Notes: generated by a model not told the origin, from the letters alone. Shown: positions 47,224-56,739, counted from the first letter of the stretch. The stretch is DNA of 64,000 nt from an uncultured Anaerotignum sp. (GCA_910578425.1 CAJTQX010000005.1:1-64000), one strand, 5' to 3'. Numbers and translations are program-made.

Positions 47224-47409
47224 ATGAAGGTTGGAGAGCTTTTTCGCAGAGCCTGTGTATCCGGCTTTGTTTGCAGTATATTTTATCATGGCCTGATGCT
47301 CCTGATGGGAACAAAGGTGCAGCTGCGCAGTGCGGTTGTGTTTACGGTTGTGTTTGTACTGCTGTATTTTGTCTGGCTTATGATGGTCAGCTATAGAGGG
47401 AAAAAGTAA
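47224..47409 (+). CDS. Small two-helix membrane protein (61 aa)
   Basis: 61 residues starting after ATGAGGGA. Two hydrophobic helices (about 11-28 and 36-55) flank a short basic loop, ending in SYRGKK. It resembles no family I can name. It is 40 bases behind udk and probably co-transcribed. The repeat copy at 47411 starts directly after its stop codon. Confidence 0.6.
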   Translation: MKVGELFRRACVSGFVCSIFYHGLMLLMGTKVQLRSAVVFTVVFVLLYFVWLMMVSYRGKK

Positions 47410-47410
47410 C

Positions 47411-47474
47411 TTTAATGAAAAAGCCGGTAAAATTTGCCGGAAAGGCGTGTGCAGACACTTGTGACTGCACTGCC
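47411..47474 (-). repeat. Partial copy of the MITE-like element
   Basis: Read on the minus strand these 64 bases match 30484-30547 at most positions, including the identical block ACAAGTGTCTGCACACG. Only the left end is present; the right half and its inverted terminus are missing. Confidence 0.7.
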
Positions 47475-47478
47475 TGAT

Positions 47479-47517
47479 AACGAAACAGGCAGGAAAACAT
47501 TTCCTGCCTGTTTCGTT
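47479..47517. terminator. Perfect 18-bp hairpin between convergent genes
   Basis: AACGAAACAGGCAGGAAA (47479-47496) pairs exactly with TTTCCTGCCTGTTTCGTT (47500-47517), loop ACA. It probably terminates both the udk unit and the SIMPL gene, although the T-run is short. Confidence 0.7.
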
Positions 47518-47527
47518 ATGCGGCTTT

Positions 47528-48259
47528 TTAGAATGCATACACAACGGAGATATTTGCTGTTACATGGATATCGCCATACTGAATCGTTGTGCTGCCTGCG
47601 CCTGTATCAGCGACAGTAGCCTCTGCTGTGGGCATGGACATCCGTTTGGAGTTTTCCACATAATACGCGCTTCGGCTGTTTTCTGTCACGCTTTTGACCT
47701 CGCCCAGAGGCTTGCCGTAAGCTCCGGCAAGTGCTTCTGCGGAATCAGCCGCATTTTTTACAGCCGCTTCCAGAGCCTGTGCATAATACGCGGATTCATT
47801 TTCCACGCTGAAGGATACGCCGTCTGTTCCGGTCGCGCCGGCTTTCAGCGCGGCGTCAATATACTTTCCGGCGTTGTCAATATCTTTTGTAACGGCCTGG
47901 ATATTCGCGGTAGAACGGTATCCGGTGATGGTACGTTTGCCGGCTTCGTCATCGTACTGATAGGACGGATAAACGAACATTCCGGTTGTAACGATTTTAT
48001 CCTTTTGGATTCCCATTTCCAGCAGAGTGTCGGTTACCTTCTGCATGGTTTTGCTGGCTTCCTTCTGCGCGGCCTCGGACGTTTTGCCGGTGGTTTCCAC
48101 AGAAAGGCTGATAGTGGCAGTATCCGGCTTTGCCAGCACAACGCCGCTGCCTGTCACGCTGATCTCCCCCGCTGCGAACGCCATGCTATGGCACCCGATG
48201 GCAAGCGTTGCCGCCGCGACACATACAAAACAGATTCTTTTCCAGTTTTTCATACTCAT
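47528..48259 (-). CDS. SIMPL-domain secreted protein
   Basis: 243 residues; ATG at 48259 with GGAGGAGAGGAG upstream (an ATG six bases on is also possible). A signal peptide (hydrophobic 10-25, AFAA cleavage) is followed by a SIMPL/BP26 domain over the whole mature part: ISVTGSGVVLAKPDTATISLSV at the start and TANISVVYAF at the end. Such proteins form ring-like oligomers outside the membrane; their role is unclear, with oxidative or envelope-stress links in some species. Confidence 0.9.
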   Translation of the reverse strand: MSMKNWKRICFVCVAAATLAIGCHSMAFAAGEISVTGSGVVLAKPDTATISLSVETTGKTSEAAQKEASKTMQKVTDTLLEMGIQKDKIVTTGMFVYPSYQYDDEAGKRTITGYRSTANIQAVTKDIDNAGKYIDAALKAGATGTDGVSFSVENESAYYAQALEAAVKNAADSAEALAGAYGKPLGEVKSVTENSRSAYYVENSKRMSMPTAEATVADTGAGSTTIQYGDIHVTANISVVYAF

Positions 48260-48397
48260 TCGCTCCTCTCCTCCATGAAGCCGCCCTGCGGCAGCCATCT
48301 GTTCCTGCTTTTTTTCATTCCTGTTTGATTGGACGGAGGAAAAAAGGATTCGTTCCATTTTTTCGGAAAAAATTTTCGGTTTATGGCTGAAAAAGTT

Positions 48398-48628
48398 TCA
48401 GTGGAAAAATTCCATCAGCAGGAACGCCAACAACGGCAGGGGGTCCGACTGACTGCCTGACGGCTGTTTCTGCTCGGTGGAAGTACCCGTTTCGGCAGCG
48501 GAAACAGCAGATGGCGTTTCATGCCCGGCGGGGGACTTATTGTACCCGGTGGAAGACTTTTCCTGTCCAGCGGGAGGCTTTTCCGCACGACGGCAGAAAG
48601 GCTCTGGTATTTTTGCGTTGGCATACAT
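48398..48628 (-). CDS. Small Pro/Ser/Thr-rich protein with hydrophobic C-terminus (76 aa)
   Basis: 76 residues from an ATG at 48628 that has a good GGAGGTCG ribosome site. The middle is low-complexity, with repeated KxPPAGQEK / NKSPAGHET-like units, and the end is PLPLLAFLLMEFFH. I recognise no family; similar hydrophobic tails occur in short proteins of spore-forming Clostridia. Support is the ribosome site alone, so it may be a chance frame. Confidence 0.45.
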   Translation of the reverse strand: MYANAKIPEPFCRRAEKPPAGQEKSSTGYNKSPAGHETPSAVSAAETGTSTEQKQPSGSQSDPLPLLAFLLMEFFH

Positions 48629-48813
48629 AAAAATCACGACCTCCGATTTGCTTTCTGCTATCATGTATATGCTGTGCAAAAAAGATTTTTAACAAAAAAA
48701 CACTTTTCCCTATAAAAGCGCAATGTTTTATGATATGATTGGGAAGGGAAACCGGAACGCGCCGCAAAACCGCGCCGAAGGGTTTCGATGGATCCTGTGA
48801 AAGGGAGTTGCAG

Positions 48814-49602
48814 ATGAAGGAAAGCAGGGAACGGGGATTCCGTATTCTGGAATTTCGTGGAAATAAATTTGATATCATCGGGGATGTGCACGGCTGTTAT
48901 GACGAGCTGATGGAGCTGGTTGCGAAGCTGGGCTATGTACCGGACGGCATGGCGTATGCCCATCCGGAAGGGCGGCGGCTGATTTCTGTCGGGGATGTGG
49001 CAGATAAAGGCAGCCAGAATTTGGCATGTCTGGATTTCTGGATGCGGCAGGTCGAATATGGCGGCGCGCTCTGGGTGCATGGAAACCACTGCAACAAGCT
49101 CTATCGCTATTTTCTGGGAAACAAGGTGCATCTTTCGCATGGGCTGGAAAATACGGTAGCGGAGCTGGAGCAGCTGGGGCGGGAGGAGCGTATGGTGTTC
49201 CGCAGTCGTTACATGGCGTGCTACGAAAGCCAGTGCTATTATCTTCTGCTGGATCAGCGGCGGCTTGCTGTGGTGCATGGCGGGCTGCGGCAGGAATCCA
49301 TCGGGCAGTTTTCCGGCAAGATACGCGCGGTCTGCCTTTACGGGGAAACGACAGGGGCAACAGATCAGAACGGCAAGCCGGAACGGCTGGACTGGGCGGC
49401 GGAATACAGAGGAAAGCCGTTTGTTGTCTATGGACACACAGTTGCGGACGAGCCGAAAATTATCAACCGTACAGTGGATATTGACCAGGGCTGTGTTTAT
49501 GGCGGCTACCTGACTGCCCTTCGCTATCCGGAGATTGCGTTTGTGCAGGTACGCGGCAAGGCATACGCGGATTACAGCGGCAGCGGGAAACTGCCGGAAT
49601 AA
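48814..49602 (+). CDS. Metallophosphoesterase (PrpE/Ap4A-hydrolase-like)
   Basis: 262 residues; ATG at 48814 after AAAGGGAG. All calcineurin-type phosphoesterase motifs are present: DIIGDVHGCYDEL, SVGDVADKG, WVHGNHCNK, VVHGGLRQ and VYGHTVAD. It is closest in layout to PrpE-type bis(5'-nucleosyl)-tetraphosphatases and polynucleotide-kinase-linked phosphatases; PrpE of Bacillus affects spore germination, an interesting link given the spore block nearby, but this is inference. A strong terminator follows. Confidence 0.88.
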   Translation: MKESRERGFRILEFRGNKFDIIGDVHGCYDELMELVAKLGYVPDGMAYAHPEGRRLISVGDVADKGSQNLACLDFWMRQVEYGGALWVHGNHCNKLYRYFLGNKVHLSHGLENTVAELEQLGREERMVFRSRYMACYESQCYYLLLDQRRLAVVHGGLRQESIGQFSGKIRAVCLYGETTGATDQNGKPERLDWAAEYRGKPFVVYGHTVADEPKIINRTVDIDQGCVYGGYLTALRYPEIAFVQVRGKAYADYSGSGKLPE

Positions 49603-49615
49603 GAATACTTGATAT

Positions 49616-49652
49616 AAAAGCACCGGACAGTTTTTTTCTGTCCGGTGCTTTT
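49616..49652. terminator. Strong terminator after metallophosphatase
   Basis: Perfect 15-bp stem AAAAGCACCGGACAG (49616-49630) with CTGTCCGGTGCTTTT (49638-49652), loop of seven T. Confidence 0.93.
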
Positions 49653-49670
49653 GAAATAGGGGGAATATAA

Positions 49671-49906
49671 GAACCTGTTCCGCAGCGTTTGAAACATGGG
49701 CTTTACCAGCCTTTTATCGCCATACTCTGGTAATTTTTCCTGAAATGCTTACCTTTGCCTGATAGGGGTATATCCACTTGTCAGGCAAAGGTACAGTCGC
49801 AGGCAAAGCGGACGCAAGCGAAACGACCGTATTCCTGCGAAATTTCTTGTGTCTGACGAAAAAATTCAGACAAATCCGGCATTTCTCAGGATACTGAAAC
49901 AGGTTC
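49671..49906. repeat. Palindromic intergenic element (~236 bp)
   Basis: Ends GAACCTGTT (49671) and AACAGGTTC (to 49906) are inverted copies. Inside is a perfect 12-bp inverted repeat ACCTTTGCCTGA (49751-49762) / TCAGGCAAAGGT (49781-49792). The segment around 49850-49880, on the minus strand, resembles part of the 30484 element (TTTGTCTG..TTTTTCGT). It fills the gap between the terminator and the next gene. Confidence 0.5.
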
Positions 49907-49943
49907 CGGGGATATCTTCACAGCCGCTGTGGGCCTGCTGTTT

Positions 49944-50186
49944 TTATTCTGTAAGAATCTCTTTCATAAATTCAGAAAGATACTCAATGCCGGTGATGAA
50001 ATAGTCTTTTTCAACAACGGCAAGCAAATCATTCAGCAAACTTTCTGCTTCTATAAAATCATCCGGATTCAGGCGGAACCGCAGAAAGCCGTAAAATGCT
50101 GTCAGCTCAGGTGTAAGCTGCTTTTTTGCATTCAGTTCCTGATGTTCCATTAAGTAGCAGTGGTACAGTTTTTCAAGTTTTCCCAT
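49944..50186 (-). CDS. Small helical protein of unknown function (80 aa)
   Basis: 80 residues; ATG at 50186 with AAAGGAGGAAG upstream. It is a soluble, acidic, all-helix-looking protein (MGKLEKLYHCYLMEHQEL; NDLLAVVEKDYFITGIEYLSEFMKEIL). It looks like the short DUF6809-type proteins found in many Clostridia but I am not certain. Single gene, facing the repeat. Confidence 0.65.
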   Translation of the reverse strand: MGKLEKLYHCYLMEHQELNAKKQLTPELTAFYGFLRFRLNPDDFIEAESLLNDLLAVVEKDYFITGIEYLSEFMKEILTE

Positions 50187-50545
50187 AAATGTCTTCCTCC
50201 TTTGCTGGTAAGGCATTGTAATAACAGCAGTCTTATTGTAAACCATATATGAAAAAACTGGAATACGCGGGAGGCGGAAATATGTATTTTGAGCTGAGCG
50301 AATGCCGTTCTGATGCAGGAAAACTGCGGAATATTGCTGCTGCGGCTTATTTTATAGAACAAAGAAAGAATCAATTTGGAGCGGATGAAAACCGTTAATG
50401 CTTTTGGGGAAATATTAAGTTTCTCTTTCAATTTGCCGATGTATATTGTAGTATATCCAATTTTGGTATATTCTAGTGGTATAAATAAATACAGGAAGAC
50501 TACCCGGCATGGGAGGATGAAATGGGGCGAAGGAGGGAACAAACC
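50187..50545 (+). other. Region upstream of the S-layer-homology gene
   Basis: 359 bases containing a possible 38-codon gene (50282) and an AT-rich promoter zone at 50440-50490, with TGGTATATT and TGGTATAAA boxes (extended -10 style). No clear single promoter can be chosen. Confidence 0.45.
50282..50398 (+). CDS. Possible small protein (38 aa)
   Basis: 38 codons from an ATG at 50282 behind GGGAGGCGG (an in-frame ATG at 50249 has no ribosome site). The product starts MYFELSECRSDAGKL and ends FIEQRKNQFGADENR. No family recognised. Only the ribosome site argues for it. Confidence 0.35.
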   Translation: MYFELSECRSDAGKLRNIAAAAYFIEQRKNQFGADENR

Positions 50546-53500
50546 ATGAAGAAAATCAGAAAGACGCTGGCGATATGTCTGACAGCGTCCGTATTGGCGG
50601 TATCATCCGCCGTTTCCGCGTCCGCTGCGGCATTCAAAGACGTAAGCGGGCACTGGGCAGAAACCACGATCAACCGTTGGGTGGGCCTTGGTTATATCAA
50701 CGGCTATCCGGATGGCACATTCCGGCCGAAGGAGCCTATCACCAGAACGGAGTTTGCAGTAGTAGCAAACAATGCGTTTAACTACCGGAATGTGCAGGCG
50801 ATTTATTTCCCTGATGTAGCAACGACATTCTGGGGCTACACAGAAATACAGAAAGCATATGCGGCGGGCTATATGCGCGGTGACGCGAATGGCACATTCC
50901 GCCCGAAAGCGAACGTGACCCGTCAGGAGGCGGCAGTTATGCTGGCGAATATCAAGGGGCTGCCCGTTGGCGGGAACGCGTACTTTTCGGACAGCAGCAG
51001 CATTTCAAGCTGGGCACGCGGCAGTGTAAACGCCGTAGTTTCCGCGGGCTATATGAGCGGCTATCCGGACGGTTCTTTCCGCCCGAAAAGCCAGATTTCG
51101 CGTGCGGAAGTTGTTACGATGCTGAATAATGCGCTGGGCGCAGGCGGCTCAGTATCGAATCCCAATGTGCCGCCGACACAGTCAACAACGGATTCTGTGC
51201 AGAATATGACATTGAGCAATACAACACTGCGGAATACCATCGTAAACGGCGATCTGACGATACCGTCCAGCATGTCCGGCAAGAGCATCACGCTGGATAA
51301 TGTTACTGTGCGCGGCAAACTGAACGTAGAGGGCGGCGGCACGATTACGGCGAAGGACTGTGTTGTGAATGAGCTGGTGATGGATAAGTCCTCTGCGATA
51401 TTCCAGGGAGGTAACGGCACGAGTGTTGCAAAGACGACATTCCGGGCAAACGGTACGCTGGAGGGCAGCAGGTTCGAGGATGTTTCAATCGCAAACAGCA
51501 AGGTCAATACTGTTACGATTGATGCAGAGGTGGAAAACCTCACGCTGGATACGGACGCGGACGTGCGGCTGTACGGCGGGGCGGAAATTGAAACTTTTGA
51601 GATCACGAAAAACGCAGATGACGCGCTGATTGAGCTTTCCAGGGGCTCCCGCGTCAGAAATATGAATGTTCGGGACAATGTGCGTATTGCCGGAAAGGGC
51701 GATATCGACAATATGACGGTTTATGTTTCGGGCGTGCGTTCCGAAATTGAGCCTGACAGCCTTTCCAGAAAGAACGGCGCGGGCAAGCCCGACTTTGATT
51801 GGGAATATGATGGCAAGAGGCATGAGAGCAGCGGATCCGGCAGTTCTTCTTCCAGCGGTACGGATAAAACGATTTCCAAAAATTTTGACGGCGACGGCGC
51901 AAAATTCCGGAATGTTCGTGTTACGGATGACGCGAAGGTGCAGGATATGCGCATTACCGGTAATCTGACGATTGAGGACGACGTTGAAAACGGAACGGTG
52001 CGTCTGGTGGATTTGGAAATTGACGGTAACGTATATATTTATGGCGGCGGCGAAAATTCTGTTATTTTCGAGGACTGCGAGATTGACGGCAATGTGATTT
52101 CCGATAAGGATTCCAAGGCAAGCAAGAGCGAAACGGTTGCGCTGGAATTTGACAGCAAGACAAAGGTACGGGGCGAAATCCTCATCCGGAACCACACAAT
52201 ATTGAAAGAAGGTTCCGGCAGCCCGAAGCTGAAGGACGTTGTTGTAGAAGAAAAGAACGTTGAGCTGGATGTTGACATTGACATTGAAACGCTGGAACTG
52301 GAAAGATATGCGGAGGTTACCGTAAGGAACGGCGTTACCATTGATACACTGAAAATTAACAGCAAGGTTTCCGGCAAGCCGGAGATTGATTTGAGCAATA
52401 CCGCTGTGATTAAGACGTTGGACGCGCGTTCCGATGTGAAGGTAACGGGCAATGGTACGGTTAATAATGTGAAGGAAGGCTCCGGCGCGAAGGTGGAGCT
52501 GGGCAGCAACATTAAACATGAGCCGGATGACACAAAGCCCAGCGGCAGCGTGACGAGCGTGACGCTGAATAAGACGAAAGCAAACGTGAATGTCGACACG
52601 ACGACAGAACTGACTGCGACTGTTGCAACGCCGGACGATAAAACGGACAAAACCGTAATCTGGTCGAGCAGTGACGAAAAAATTGCGACGGTTTCGGCAA
52701 ACGGTACGGTAAAGGGCGTTGCGAAGGGGGAGGCAACGATTACCGCGACAGCCAAGGCGGATCCCACGAAAACGGCAGAATGCAAACTGACAGTATATGG
52801 GAAGGATGAACAGCTGCCGCCCGATACGGAGGATCCGACGAATCCGGATACGCCGGTTACGGAGCCCCGGATAAATCCGGCGGTGGTGGAAGTGCAGAAA
52901 GGCGCGACAACCACGCTGACGCTGGAAATCCCTGAAGACTATCCTGTGTGGAACGACATCGAGTGGAGCGTTTCCGGCGATGCGAATGTGGTAACGTTAA
53001 TCAATGATACCAGTACAACAGATAAAAAGAAGAAAAGAATATCTGCATCGCAAGAAGGAAGAACAGCGGTTACAGCGAAGATTTTAGACAAGGATAATAA
53101 GACGATGGCGGAGCTTTCCTGCGAAGTCACTGTGACGGCTTCAACAGGAAAAAGCCCGTTGACAGGCGTGAATATCGGGGTAAACGAAAAAGGTCCTATC
53201 GTTGGCAACCTGAATGTGAAGGTTGGTACGAATGCAACCCAGCTTGCAGCTATGCTTGTTCCTGATAATGCATCGTTTTCATCGCTGCACTGGAGTTCCA
53301 GTGACCCGAGTATTGTTGACCCTAACCTGAAGGATCTGACGAGCGGCACAAGGACATATCTGGATGCGAAGAAGGTGGGCGAGGGGGTTACTATTACGCT
53401 TACTGCAATGCCGTCTAATCCGGCGGAAGGCGAAACTGGCTTTACCGCAACCTGCACAGTTAATGTTACGGCGGACGGCGCGAATGTGCCAGTAGAAAGT

Positions 53501-56242
53501 GTTGCTATAACCCCCAGCATATCACTGGAAGAAGGAAAGACACAAAAGCTGACAGCAACGGTTAAGCCGGATCATGCAACAGATAAAACAGTTACATGGA
53601 GCAGCAACAATCCGGCTGCGGCAACAGTAGACCAGAGCGGCAATGTTACGGCTGTGGCGGCAGGACAGGGAACGGCAACGATTACGGCTGCGGCTGTGGG
53701 AGCAAATGGAGCTACGGTTAAGGCTGAATGCACTGTGACGGTAACGCCTAAGACGTCTGTGGCGGTAACGGGCGTTACGCTGAATGAGTCTACGCTTTCG
53801 CTGTCGTCGAACGGGGCAAATGGAACGTTGACGGCAACGGTGCAACCAACGAATGCAGCTAACCAGAATGTAACTTGGTCTGTTGTGGAGCCGAGCGAAG
53901 CAGGTGTGATAGAGATTTCTCCAACAGATAAAATCTGTACGGTAAAGCCGAAAAAAGCTGGTATTGCAAAGGTAAAGGTAACAACGCAGGATGGCAACCA
54001 TACTGCAACGTGTGCTGTGACGGTGAACCCGGCAGGGCAGCCATCTGAGAATGTGACGATTACCTTGCCCGCAGAACAGACGATAGAGATGCTTCCAACA
54101 GGAAAGGATACACTGACGGTAAATGTGGCACCAGCAAACGCGCAGGTGACGTGGAGTTCAAGCGATACAGCGATTGCAACGGTGAATCTAACAAGCGGCG
54201 AGATTACAGCCGTTAAGCCGGGCGAAGCAACGATTACCGCAACAGCAACCGCGGACGGTAAGAGTGCAACGGCAACATGTAAGGTAATCATAAAGCCGGG
54301 CTTGGAGATAACTTACAAAGGCACTGGTATACCTGCGGCGGCGCCACGCGGGACGATTGACTTTAATATTCAGGTGAAGCCAACCAATGCAGATATAGAT
54401 TATGGCGTTGTAAATGCTCAAGGACAAGACGCCGGTTGGGGCGATGGGGAAGTTACAGGCGGTGCGACTGACCTTACCTTGACGATATCTGATACGGCGA
54501 CTGCGGGAGAGGGCTACAAGCTGAAATTGACAGCAACGCCGAATGGGGCAACGGGAGACGCTTTCAAGACGGAAAAAACGATAGAATTTAATGTTCTTGA
54601 GAAAGCCAGCCAGACGGCGAAAGTGACGATTACGCCAACGGAAGCCAAAACTGCTGCGCCGGGTGAAACGATTGAATACAGCTATACGGTTGAACCGGCG
54701 GAGACAACAGATGTAGAGTTTGCTTTTGACGTGAAGAAAGCTGATGCAACGCTTGCGGACACTGGCTGGGATAGCAAACCGGTGCGAGATGCAGAGGGGA
54801 CTATTACAGTAGAGGTACCTGCTGACGCGCCGCTCGGAGCATATACGCTGGAGATTTCGGCTGCAAATGCAACGATAGACCCAGCAGTATTGAACTTCAA
54901 CGTAGCTCCTACTTTGACCATAAAAGACAAGAATTTTGAAATTACGCAGGGTGAAACAATGACAATCCGTGTCGAGGGGAGTTTGCCAACAGGCTATAGA
55001 ATCTCAACAGGTACTGAGGTCAAAGAAATAACGGGAGGGACGCCATCGTCAGAGAATCAGATAGAAACGGTTCCGAATTTTGATAATAAGGGGCTTGAGC
55101 TTAAAACGAAAGCAGAAACGCCTACGGGGAAATATACTCTTACGGTTGAAAGAGCTGATGATGGCATGTCTGCGCATACGGCTTCTGATTCGACGGAGTT
55201 TACAGTGTTGGCGAAAGACAGCGGCGATGAGCCTGGAACGCCTGATTCCACAGCCCCGACAAGGCAGGAAGAGGTACAGGCGGCTCCACAGCCTGCCACG
55301 CCCCCGAGGACATTCAGCTTTATCCCGCAGAGGGAAATACAGGGCAGGCCGACTGCCCCGGCTGTGACACCTGAACCGGAGCAGAAGCCCGAACCCGAGA
55401 AAGAGGCTGTGAAAGAACCTGTGAAGGAAACGGAAAAGACACCCGAGCCCGAAAAAGAACCGGTGAAGGAGCCGGAGAAGGCAGAGGAGCCTGAACAGAA
55501 ACCGGAACAGAAACCCGAACAGAAGCAGGGAATCGCCCTGACCTGCGCGGATTCCTTCAAGGCGGGCGAAACGCTGACGCTTACCGGCACGGTGAACGGC
55601 GTTTCCAGCGCGATGAGAAAGATCGAATGGGGCATCAAGGACGCAGGCGCGACCGGCGCGGCAATCCGCGACGGCGTGATGAGCGCGGAACAGGCGGGTA
55701 CGGCAACGATTGCGGCAACGGTGCAGAACAGCACAACAACGGAATATTTCACAATTACGGTACTGCCGGGCGAACCGAAGGTTGATACGCCTGAAACACA
55801 GGAGCCGGAGCAGACACCGGCAGAGCCTCAGGAGCCTGCAACAGGCGGACAGCCGAACGCACCCGCGGAGCCAGCTGCACCGGCTGCACCCGCGGAGCCT
55901 GACGGGCAGACGCCATCTGCAACGCCTCCGGCCGTACAGATTGGGACAGTGACACTGCCGAATGGCCAGGTGATTACGAACGCGAAGAAATACCAGCGGA
56001 ACGTTGGGACGGCTATCGCTTTGAGCGGACTGGACGCGCTCCCGGCTAATACAACGGCGGGCAGTGTGGTTTGGAAGGTTGAAAGCGTTGGCATGACCGG
56101 CGCGGTATACCAGATACAGGATAATACGCTGGTGAACGTGAACGCTAAGGGCGTGATATTGCTGAGCCGGACGGTGCAGACTACGGACGCGAACGGCGTT
56201 ATGGCGACCTCGACAACGTATTATGAAATTACGATTGTGTAA
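50546..56242 (+). CDS. Large S-layer-homology surface protein with bacterial Ig-like domains
   Basis: 1898 residues; ATG at 50546 behind AAGGAGGG. Signal peptide 1-28 (SASAAA cleavage). Three SLH domains follow (about 30-72, 88-132, 148-192), which anchor proteins to pyruvylated secondary wall polymer. Residues ~215-650 are a repetitive, Asn/Asp/Val-rich region of short strands (for example NGDLTIPSSMSGKSITLDNV), suggesting a beta-helix or beta-solenoid. Big_2-like Ig domains follow (about 670-750, 990-1067, 1072-1160, 1169-1250; each with TWSSSDxxIATV-type cores), then divergent beta domains to ~1550, a Pro-Glu-Lys rich linker (about 1608-1661) and two more beta domains. No enzymatic motif is seen. 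It is probably an adhesin or structural surface layer component. Confidence 0.9.
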   Translation: MKKIRKTLAICLTASVLAVSSAVSASAAAFKDVSGHWAETTINRWVGLGYINGYPDGTFRPKEPITRTEFAVVANNAFNYRNVQAIYFPDVATTFWGYTEIQKAYAAGYMRGDANGTFRPKANVTRQEAAVMLANIKGLPVGGNAYFSDSSSISSWARGSVNAVVSAGYMSGYPDGSFRPKSQISRAEVVTMLNNALGAGGSVSNPNVPPTQSTTDSVQNMTLSNTTLRNTIVNGDLTIPSSMSGKSITLDNVTVRGKLNVEGGGTITAKDCVVNELVMDKSSAIFQGGNGTSVAKTTFRANGTLEGSRFEDVSIANSKVNTVTIDAEVENLTLDTDADVRLYGGAEIETFEITKNADDALIELSRGSRVRNMNVRDNVRIAGKGDIDNMTVYVSGVRSEIEPDSLSRKNGAGKPDFDWEYDGKRHESSGSGSSSSSGTDKTISKNFDGDGAKFRNVRVTDDAKVQDMRITGNLTIEDDVENGTVRLVDLEIDGNVYIYGGGENSVIFEDCEIDGNVISDKDSKASKSETVALEFDSKTKVRGEILIRNHTILKEGSGSPKLKDVVVEEKNVELDVDIDIETLELERYAEVTVRNGVTIDTLKINSKVSGKPEIDLSNTAVIKTLDARSDVKVTGNGTVNNVKEGSGAKVELGSNIKHEPDDTKPSGSVTSVTLNKTKANVNVDTTTELTATVATPDDKTDKTVIWSSSDEKIATVSANGTVKGVAKGEATITATAKADPTKTAECKLTVYGKDEQLPPDTEDPTNPDTPVTEPRINPAVVEVQKGATTTLTLEIPEDYPVWNDIEWSVSGDANVVTLINDTSTTDKKKKRISASQEGRTAVTAKILDKDNKTMAELSCEVTVTASTGKSPLTGVNIGVNEKGPIVGNLNVKVGTNATQLAAMLVPDNASFSSLHWSSSDPSIVDPNLKDLTSGTRTYLDAKKVGEGVTITLTAMPSNPAEGETGFTATCTVNVTADGANVPVESVAITPSISLEEGKTQKLTATVKPDHATDKTVTWSSNNPAAATVDQSGNVTAVAAGQGTATITAAAVGANGATVKAECTVTVTPKTSVAVTGVTLNESTLSLSSNGANGTLTATVQPTNAANQNVTWSVVEPSEAGVIEISPTDKICTVKPKKAGIAKVKVTTQDGNHTATCAVTVNPAGQPSENVTITLPAEQTIEMLPTGKDTLTVNVAPANAQVTWSSSDTAIATVNLTSGEITAVKPGEATITATATADGKSATATCKVIIKPGLEITYKGTGIPAAAPRGTIDFNIQVKPTNADIDYGVVNAQGQDAGWGDGEVTGGATDLTLTISDTATAGEGYKLKLTATPNGATGDAFKTEKTIEFNVLEKASQTAKVTITPTEAKTAAPGETIEYSYTVEPAETTDVEFAFDVKKADATLADTGWDSKPVRDAEGTITVEVPADAPLGAYTLEISAANATIDPAVLNFNVAPTLTIKDKNFEITQGETMTIRVEGSLPTGYRISTGTEVKEITGGTPSSENQIETVPNFDNKGLELKTKAETPTGKYTLTVERADDGMSAHTASDSTEFTVLAKDSGDEPGTPDSTAPTRQEEVQAAPQPATPPRTFSFIPQREIQGRPTAPAVTPEPEQKPEPEKEAVKEPVKETEKTPEPEKEPVKEPEKAEEPEQKPEQKPEQKQGIALTCADSFKAGETLTLTGTVNGVSSAMRKIEWGIKDAGATGAAIRDGVMSAEQAGTATIAATVQNSTTTEYFTITVLPGEPKVDTPETQEPEQTPAEPQEPATGGQPNAPAEPAAPAAPAEPDGQTPSATPPAVQIGTVTLPNGQVITNAKKYQRNVGTAIALSGLDALPANTTAGSVVWKVESVGMTGAVYQIQDNTLVNVNAKGVILLSRTVQTTDANGVMATSTTYYEITIV

Positions 56243-56257
56243 TAACAGGAAATGACG

Positions 56258-56288
56258 AAGAAAGCCCGCAGGGGCTTTCTTTGTTTTT
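56258..56288 (+). terminator. Terminator of the SLH protein gene
   Basis: Perfect 10-bp stem AAGAAAGCCC (56258-56267) with GGGCTTTCTT (56272-56281), then TGTTTTT. Confidence 0.85.
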
Positions 56289-56710
56289 GGGAGAAGGCTG
56301 CTATTTATTTTGCCGCAGGCAAAAATGACAGACCACCCCTCAACGGCCGAGGGATAAACTATCCTTAACCACCCCGCTAAAGCGGGGCGGGCGAAGCCCG
56401 TTTTTACCGCAGGCAAAAATGGTTTAACTCCCCGCCAAAAACGAAGCCTTTTCTACGAAAAGTCCTGTTTTTGGCGGTAAACTGGCAGGGTTTGGGATAT
56501 TGCAAATGCGGAGGCTGCAGGGGAGGGGGCTGTTTCCTGATTATTTTTAGGAAGGAATGGTATTGGAGGAGATACTCCGCCGCATGGAATGCGGCGGGAA
56601 AGCAGGGGTTGGGGCATGACGCCCCAGCGGGGGACGGGGCAGGACCCCGTGGTCTTGTGGAGTTCGGGACGAAGCCCTGAGGTTTTCACCGCATTTTTCG
56701 CGAAAAAACC

Positions 56711-56739
56711 TTGACTTTTTGCGGGGCAGGTGATAAAAT
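56711..56739 (+). promoter_or_regulatory. str operon promoter
   Basis: TTGACT (56711-56716), 17-base spacer, TAAAAT (56734-56739), 110 bases before rpsL. Its presence shows that rpsL no longer depends on rpoBC transcription. Confidence 0.75.

Noticed and set aside
47479..47517. Perfect 18-bp palindrome considered as a phage attachment or CRISPR-like repeat
   Set aside because: It is a single hairpin between convergent genes, best explained as a transcription terminator; no repeated array or integrase is present.
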